From Nematopogon swammerdamellus (lineage: Eukaryota; Arthropoda; Insecta; Lepidoptera; Adelidae): DNA of 64,000 nt. Numbering within the stretch: position 1 is the first letter of the stretch; every line of letters starts with the position of its first letter. Both the position numbers and the translations under genes were made by a program. This document shows, piece by piece, positions 51,695 through 60,600 of this stretch. Below the pieces are notes generated by a model, which was not told the origin of the DNA, ran no database searches, and was given only the letters and a program-made list of their open reading frames with translations. The stretch covers positions 19,179,791 to 19,243,790 of the forward strand of contig OX336344.1 of NCBI GenBank assembly GCA_946902875.1. The letters are read 5' to 3'.

Positions 51695-54600
51695 CTGGAA
51701 AGAAATACGTTTTTGTGAGAATTAGCAGCTCATCGCGGAATAGCCCCACTGCATCTCTCCCCGTGTATGTCGTAAAAGGCGACTAAGGGATATGACTCCC
51801 TTCTTATATTACTAGGTGGTAGGGTTTAACCCGCCCGGGTTGGTACCACCACACTGAATGAAAGGTCGGTCGAAACGGCTAATGTAAATAGTTTGTGTTT
51901 TCCGTCCAGTTCAGTGTAGCCTGCACGACCGAAGGTAAGCACTGACATGGCACCTAGCTCACCTACTACTACTACTAATTTGTAAAAGTCAATCAAGCTA
52001 TTATTTCTACTACTTACCTTCATAGGAATGGTTGACGGTGGTCCTTTCTCTATGGTGCTACCCCAACCCGATACAATGGCGTCTCGTCCTTCTAAGGGTT
52101 CACTCATATCTGCAAAACATTAAAACTGTCAAATATAAACAGACACAAACATACCGATCAGTACCTACTAGGTACTACATCATATCAGTTTCAATGCAGA
52201 GAAAACGATCTTTGATGCAAGGATTGTTGATGCAACGAACGATGATGTAAGGATTGTTCAGGGTTATAATAAAATATTGCATTTTGCAGTGTTCGTTGTA
52301 ACAGAAGGTTCCAAACCTTAAGGTTTGCAGTGCGAAATAACCTTTAAATTAAGCGACAGCCTAGATGGATTTGAAATGGCCAATGAAGTTCACTTTCAAG
52401 CACTTTCAATCACTGTTTCAAGCAGTATGTTGATGCCGATATCTCCACAAACATAAATTGATTTTAATTTAGACTGGTGAAGGTTTTTTTTTTTTTATGG
52501 AAACTGACATTGTTGGCTACATCACCTACAACGTCCGTGATGTCAGCCCATAACACCGGGTGAACTAGGTGCCATGTCAGTGCTTCCCCCTTTGATCGTG
52601 CCGGCTACACTGAACTGGTCGGAAAACACAAACTATTTACATAGCCGTTTAGACCGACGTTTCATTCAGTGCGGTGGTACCAGCCCGGGCAATCCGCAAA
52701 ATTCCAGGGCATCAGGGCATCAGTGACCGATTAAAACTGACCTGTTGCATATTTATCTAGGGTGCATCCTCTTGGAGAACTTATAACCTTGGAATGAGCA
52801 GACAAATTACTACCAACCCGGCAAGCAAGCTGGTCTGAACAGATGATCCGGCAACGGGCGTTCAAGGCGCAACACCGCAATGTCGTTGTCATAGGTGTAA
52901 GAGTTGTACTCAGGATGCTGGGCAACGCTCAGCACGCTACGTCCTCCAGTTACGGTTCCGTTCAGCTCGTACTCCCCCACCAGAACGCTGAGACGAGCCA
53001 CATCGATTCTGTAAGTAATCGGTAGGTAATATTATTAAAAACCTGCAGAAGGGACAAGTATACAACGGCATGTTTATTCGTGCATCAAGATATAGAGTTC
53101 TTGTGTAGCACTGCAGATTTGAGGAATGGGCTTTCGAGTAATGTACATTTCGTCCTCCACCTACTGACAATCCACGTATCTTCAAATCGCAGGTAAATGG
53201 CCGTTTCCCAGCGGCTATACTTCATCTAAAAGCCGAACATCCTTGGGGGTGAAACTGATTGTGCCTGAGCAGTGGCGTTAGCTAGGGTTCTCTGGGCCCG
53301 GTGCGGAACGGGATTTGTGGGCCCCCCAATAAAAATCGACCAGGTGTCCTTTTTCCGTAATAGGAATCGGAAACGTCCAAACCAAAACTTGTAATTCCTT
53401 CTGTTAAATTTCTGCCTTTGAATTTATTTTTTTCAGTTTCTTGTGAAGTAAAACAAATAATAAGAGTATAAATTTATTAACATTTTAAAAATTTACTTTA
53501 CGAGCTTTCTGACTCGCAAAATCAGAAATTACACAATCAAAATCGATGGAATCGGAAACTTCACGTTCAATGGATAAAATGGCAAGATTCGTCAATCTCA
53601 GGTTATTCATTGTGGATCTCAGGTAGTTTTTAGCTTCAGCTTGGAAAAGCTTCTCTCACAAGTTGCAACACTAACTCCGATCGTTAAACATATTCGAAGA
53701 CTGTATATTCGGTACCGAATTACCTTCTTTGCTTTCTTCACTTTTGCGATGATTTTATTTCTGACATGGCTGCCCAGAAGCTGAATAAACTCGTTTTGAA
53801 TTTCAGGCGATAGATACGACGTTTGCTTAGGTCCAGCCAGACCTCACGTTCAGAACAGATTCACTAAGCACTCGATCATATTTTGACATCAGCTGCATTT
53901 AATTTCCAGAAAGTTCCCCTTGTTATCACTGTTAAGGTTTCCTTCCTCCCCTTGTATCAGGTTTCATGTGTACTTAATAGGGGCCCAAGCAGCTCGAGCA
54001 GCCAAATGGCAAATTTAGCTTTTTTCTGACTGCCGTGAAACATTTTTGGCTCTTTTTTTCGTGTGATTTTGGGGCCCCCCCTGGCCCAGGGGCCCAGTGC
54101 GGGCCGCACCTACCGCACCCCCCTAGCTACGCCACTGTGCCTGAGGCTCCGACTTCGAAAACAACCACCCAGTTCGGATGCAATAAAAAAACAAGGTGTG
54201 ATTTCGGGTCTAGATTTGGGATGTTATGAGAAAATTGGGGGATTTGCTACCTTTTTTATGTAAACCGGTCTGGGCGGCTGAGTCAGAGGGACCAGAGCAC
54301 ATGCTCCGACTAGCTAATATCACATCCGAATAGGTGCCATACCGAAAATCTTTGGATTGCTGCATGCTGGCTTTTCTGAACTAGAGGAGAACACAGCCGA
54401 GGCCGCTATGAAGACATGGGTTTCCGGCAACTAATCGAGTCTTAAGGCCAAAACTGCATCCAGAAAATTGGGAATACTTTTCCGCAATCGGCGGTTCTTC
54501 TCACCGGCACAACTATTCCTGTTGTACAAAAAACAGATTAGGCCGGTGATGGAGTCACATCTGGGAGGGTAGTCCCCAATATCTGCTTGCGTCCTTGGAC

Positions 54601-57600
54601 TCGATACAGCGCCGAGCCATCCGTCTTGTTGGTGACCCAAAACTTACAGATGGTATAGACTAGAGTATCTGAGTCACAGACGATTTGTGTACATGCAGCA
54701 GGTGGTGGGTCTTCGTCGAAGACCCATCACCTGCTGCATGACTCGGTGGAAGTACCGTGCCAAGGTGAGAGGTTGCGAGCCTGTCGCTCTTTAGCACGGC
54801 ATCTTGTCTATAATCCTTAGTCGCCTTTTACGACATGCACGAAGAGATATACAGTGGGGCTATTCTTTTTAAGTACTTACTTACCGGCCACGGTATTACG
54901 ACTCGTAATAAGACGGTATTACGACGGTTAAGTTAAGAGCAAAGAATATAGGTACTCGTAAATTACGAGTATATTCTTTACTCTTAACCGTGTTCTACTT
55001 CACTTATGTATTCTACTATTATTTAAGAGTCTACAACACTCTACACCCGCAGATTGTCTCTGCTACGATGATGCACAATGGGTATTGAGATCAAGTTCCA
55101 ACTAGTTCCAAGGTACTGCACTTGGACTCGTTTCTCAAAAGGTCCAACCTTGGCAGTGTGGGTTATTTATTACTTATTAGCATTTGAAAAGTGTCACGTC
55201 CATTGGTGCGCGCACGGAGATATATTTATTTTAAGTTTAGCGGTGCGGTGCGTTCGTTTTTAGGGTTCCGTATACATTTGTCAGCCTCGGCAACTCAGCG
55301 GTGCGGTCTGTCGACTGTTGTTAAGCAACGCTGAGCGCGGTCAGTACTTGGATGGGTAACCGCTCGACCGTTGGAGGCTGACCGTGCTTCGGATATGACG
55401 TTAAACTGTAGGTCCCTTCCCTTCTTACCTTAGGTACTAGGTGGTAGGGTGATCCGATAGTAGTGGGTTCGAATGCCACTTGCGCAATTTTAATTTTTTT
55501 TAAGTATTTGTTCAATAGCAAATCCGGTTTAAACGCAATTTTCTTTAATTTTTTTTATGGAAACTGACACGGTTGGCTACATCACCTACAAAATTTGTGA
55601 TTTCAACCCATAACACCGCGTGACCTAGATGCCATGTCAGTGCTTCCCTTCATTATATGATAATATAAAAAAATACTATTGCTTCTCTCATATTCTCTCT
55701 CTATCTCCCATCCATACTATACTTTCTTTGATACTGCTCAGCCCTAAGGCTATTTAGCGTGATGGTAATACAGCCCATAGTTAGCCTCAATAACTAATAC
55801 TCTATCCAGTGGTGCAAACCGCATCAAAATCTATTCAGTGGTTCCGGAGTTTACCTCAAACATACGTACAGACAGATGTTCCCTTTTATAAGAAGTAGAG
55901 ACGAGACGAGATCAGCAATTTGTTTCGGCAGTAGGTGTACGAAACGGGTTGCAAATAGGGTTACCAGATGGAAAATTGAAAAGGCCTGACAAAAAGTCTA
56001 ATTTTCATAGAAAAATCTTGACATTTTGTTGCAAACGTAATCTTTCAAATATTTGCTATGGCGCGGGGGCAGGACTCACTTGTTGAACTCCATTTCAATT
56101 AAATTTTCAAACTTCATTTCATTTCAACGCAAACGCCACCCAAAGATGGTAAAAATCTATATATAATGTATACTTAATTCGCCTAATATTACCAAAGTTG
56201 TTGGTATAGATCACAGAGCATCAAATGCGCGCGCCCCTCCTAGAGGCGCCCTGAGCGCGTTTTCTCTACAACGCCGTTGAAGCCTGTGGGCGTAGCCTAT
56301 GACTTACATATGTGTGTTGTGCGTGTGCATTTGTTTTGTGCGTGTGCCTAACTTGCTCCTCTTTGTGTGTAGTGTCGATACTAGAACACACACACACATA
56401 CGAAGCGCTAGCAGCACTGCGTGTAGTTTTTGGGTTTCAAATATTATCGCTTAGGACGTCTCTAGTAGACGCGCGCAGTAGGTATTTGATGCTCTGTGGT
56501 ATAGATGATTATATTTCTATTTTTTAAGTTTATTGTGCTGTGTAATTTACTCTAATTAGTAATTACATTACCATTTGTATAACTTTCAAATAGTATAATT
56601 AAAAGATCTGCTGTATAATACTTCATTGAAAAATCGAAAAATCCTGACAGTTCCAAAATCCGGCCGCAATCCTGACAAGAGCCTAAAAATCCTGACATCT
56701 CAGGACAAATCCTGACGTATGGTAACCCTAGTTGCAAATGACATTCGGAAGATGGCGAGAGAGCAGACAATGCAGATTGCAAGGCCGGCTTTGTTGAGGC
56801 TTTTAAATAAATATTACCACATTTCACGTAATGTATAATGAATGGGCGAGGAAAGTGTGTGTGCCGGTTAAAGATTTTTGTTTTGAATACGCCATATTTT
56901 TTGTTATCGGTTGGGTAATGAATGGAGCGTGTAAGGACATGTTGGTCACATTTTTATTTTGTAAAGTTGTAAGTACATAGCCTAAATACATAAATAATTG
57001 TATCTGTCCAAGGAATAAAGGTGATTTATTTTATTTGATGTGTACCTATCGATCGAGTATTTATTATATTGTTAGTACATAATACATATGCAGGTTGTTC
57101 GGCTCGGCATATCGACAATTTTATTTGTAGGTAAGTGGGGTCATTTGCAAAGTTTTGACCAATGATACCTCTTTTGTCAGGTGTCACGTGGTATCGAGAT
57201 ACGATTTTTTTTCTTTATTTTTGAAAATTACCAAAAATCCCAGTTTTAAACCCTTGTAACTTTTTTATAGAATCTTAATTTATTAATTCATAAAAAAAAC
57301 TGACAGAAATGAGTTTACTTTTCTTTTAAAAAGTTTGCTAGTTTACGCCCTTTCCAACGGTATACCACATGTCATACAAATCATTCACTATGTACCTACT
57401 TATGTGGCCAAAATTAGGGACAGATACCAGAACAGAACGACAACACGGGCACTTTGTAACAGGGCTTCTTAGCGGTGGTCGCTTCCCGTATTGAGAGTGT
57501 TTTCCGGAGCATTTTCAAATTTAGAACATGTACCGGTCGCGCGGGCACTTTGTTCAATTCGAAGTACTTCGCTTCCTTTTTTTAATGTTTAGACTCTTGC

Positions 57601-60600
57601 AAATTATCCCTTATTTTGGCCACATAGTGAATGATTTGTATGACATGTGGAATACCCTTGGAAAGGGCTTAAACTAGCAAACTTTTTATAAGAAAACGAA
57701 GCTCTCAAATAGCTGTCAGTTTTTTTTAATGAATTAATAAATTTAAGATTCTCCCATATATTTACTCGTCCCCGGGACTTTGGGAGGTCATAAGTCCTTT
57801 TCATGGTTTTAACTCTATCAAATGATATTTTTTTCTAGAACAAGGATACATAATAATAAAATACAATAAATTTTAGTTCGTGCTGATACAATTATATTGA
57901 AAAAGGTTACAAGGGTTTAAAGCTGGGATTTTGGTAATTTTAAAAAATAAAGGAAAAAATCGTATCTCGATACCACGTGTCACCTAACAAAAGGTATCAT
58001 TTGTCAAAACCTAGAAAATGACCCCACTTACTTACAAAAAAAAATTTCGGTCGATTTGCCGAACACTCTGTATATTATGCCCGGAGTCTTGTTTACTTTA
58101 TTTTATTGTTTTTTAATATTAAGTTTGTGTCGGACGGAACACAGCTTGATGGTATGTGTGTATGAGGCAAATCTGTAGGCATGGCATGGCATCTCTCTGA
58201 GCGTGGTTTCGCAAGGAGTGGTGAATTTGGCACTGCCGACTGCATCTTTTGTCCCTCGGCACAGCCACCCTTGCTCGTTTTATAAAAAGACAAATTGAAG
58301 TGACTGAATATACATGTTTACGTGTACCTTTAGGTATAAAGGTTATTTCCTGCTTCCTTACACTCTTTATTACTGCATTGTCCGCCCATACTACGTGTTT
58401 TCCACATCCCAAAGGTTAGTTCGTAAAGAATGCCGCAGGATATTAAACTCGCCTTTTGTAATCATTTTATATACTTAATGGTGTACAATAAAGTATATTT
58501 TCATTTCATTTCTTTTAATTTCCAATATAAACATTGATTGTGTAATTGTTGTTACGATTTCAATGCTATTAGCATTCCAAAGCAGATACATGTTTACAGA
58601 TTTGTCCATTTTGACCCAATCTCGTTTTTTCAAATACCTAAGAGTTATTTTAATGTTCTGTCTAATATATACAATTATGTTCACCCACTCGGTTGCTCTC
58701 TCTTAAAATACAGCGTGATCCTGTTGTACCCATCGATGTCTAATTACATCGATGTCTAATATACATCGATGGTTGTACCTATGATGATGATCATGATGAA
58801 AGAGCTATTGTACTCTATTATGCAGAAGGCGGGATTAATGTAGAATGCAATTTATTTCAATCAATCTACTCATCTAAAAACTATTTATTGATTACCTAAG
58901 AAATTGATGAAATATTATTGAATGATGAATTTTTTTTAACTTAACATTGTCCTTAGTTCCAAGGTTATGTTTAATTTCTCAGAAAGGAATGTACAAGGTA
59001 CAATTCATTGGAAATTTCAGATATATCCGTAAGTACCACATTTTGTACTATTGTTGGAAATTTGGAATAGACATTGCTCGATAGAGAAATAATCGCGAAA
59101 ATCGGTCCGTCAAATTTTTCCTTATTTTTACCAATTGATCTGAGTAAGAAAGCCAAGAAATATAAATCTATACATTCACATCGTGCTTATAAATTTATTC
59201 CATGATTATTGTTACAATTGGACACAATTTTGTATTCTAAACACCGAAAAAAAAAAACAAATTTAGACTTAGGTACGATTAAAATTTTATCGAGTTCTTT
59301 CACCTATTCCCTAAACACTCTACACGGCCTTTTTTAGCGTCATAAGAACTACGCAGCCTTAATACGTTTTATGTACAAAAATATTCAATTAAACAAAAAA
59401 TTAGAACGTTAAAAACGTACACTCAATGCCTACGGCATTTTGCGCCAGTCTAACTTGCATTAATATTGAGCAAAATTATATTGTAGAAATCTTATTGCAA
59501 ATAAGCGTATTCCATCTGTCATTTCAAAATGACCAATGAGGTGATAGAAATCTTTTGCGCGGCAAAAAAGAGATGTGACCAAAACGTATTTGACGAAACA
59601 TTCGAACAGTTTGAGGAATTTCACACAGTTCTATATTTATCACCATTTGACCGAGTTCTTTCAAAGAGCTATTATGCGCATCAGAATTTAAAATGGTAGA
59701 CTCAGCGTAGGCGGTAATCTTGCGAGCCTGCTTTCCATAATAGTCTTCGCACAATGAAATTTGATGGGACGACTTGAAATGGTTTGATTTTAGAATGACC
59801 TTCCGTTATAGAGAGAAAGTGATAAATCTATTTCGACCCGAAGTACCTACGTCTGTGGGAGTCTTTGATGACTCCATTATGCCGCAGTTTGTGACTTGAA
59901 TTTAATAGAGCAATTAATTGTATCTCTCAAACCATAACGTTAACAGTTAGAATACAGAGCGTTGTTCCGATCCATGTACAAGCATTGACTTATACTACCT
60001 ATATTACTAACTTAGGAACATGCCCATACAAACTCAATAATGTCCTCACTAAAGTGGTGTTCAAACCATAGTAAGAACGCCTAAAATGACCAAAAACTGT
60101 ACTGGAAGTGCAAAGAGGTAGCGAAAATATATGTTCGGCTTTCAGCCACATTGTTTTACTGGAGTGTTTAGTTGGACGCACTGTAAAATAATGACAATGT
60201 GACAAGAGCTACGACAGTTCATTTTTAGAACCTTCTGTAACTAATAGTAACTATTAGTTGCAGAAGGTTCTAAAAATTAACTGTCGTTCATTTTTAGAAC
60301 CTTTTAAAGAATTCTTTAGAGCAATGTTTTATGTACCAAACTGTCCGTCTGCTCACGTAGAACGTTATTCCATTGAAAAGCTAGCTTGTCCCAATTTGTT
60401 GCTAACAACGTTTTCCAGGTGACCCATACAGTTGTCTATCACAATTATTTTAACATGAGCGGTAGGTAGAGCACGCAGTTTACGAAGTACCTAAGCATCA
60501 TCTAGGGCACGGCAGTGCCCCCGCCAAGTCGAGTAAACACTGCCGTACCATCCTTTTCTCGAAGCAACTCAGGGTACTTTTGGCCTCCCTGTATCTTTGT

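Larger units (their letters stand above)
53088..54190 (-). repeat. Rep-G copy interrupted by a hAT element
   Basis: Left piece CAATCCACGTATCTTCAAAT to GTGAAACTGATTGTGCCTGAG, right piece GGCTCCGACTTCGAAAACAA to CACCCAGTTCGGATGC. Joined, they give one Rep-G in reverse orientation. Confidence 0.75.
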
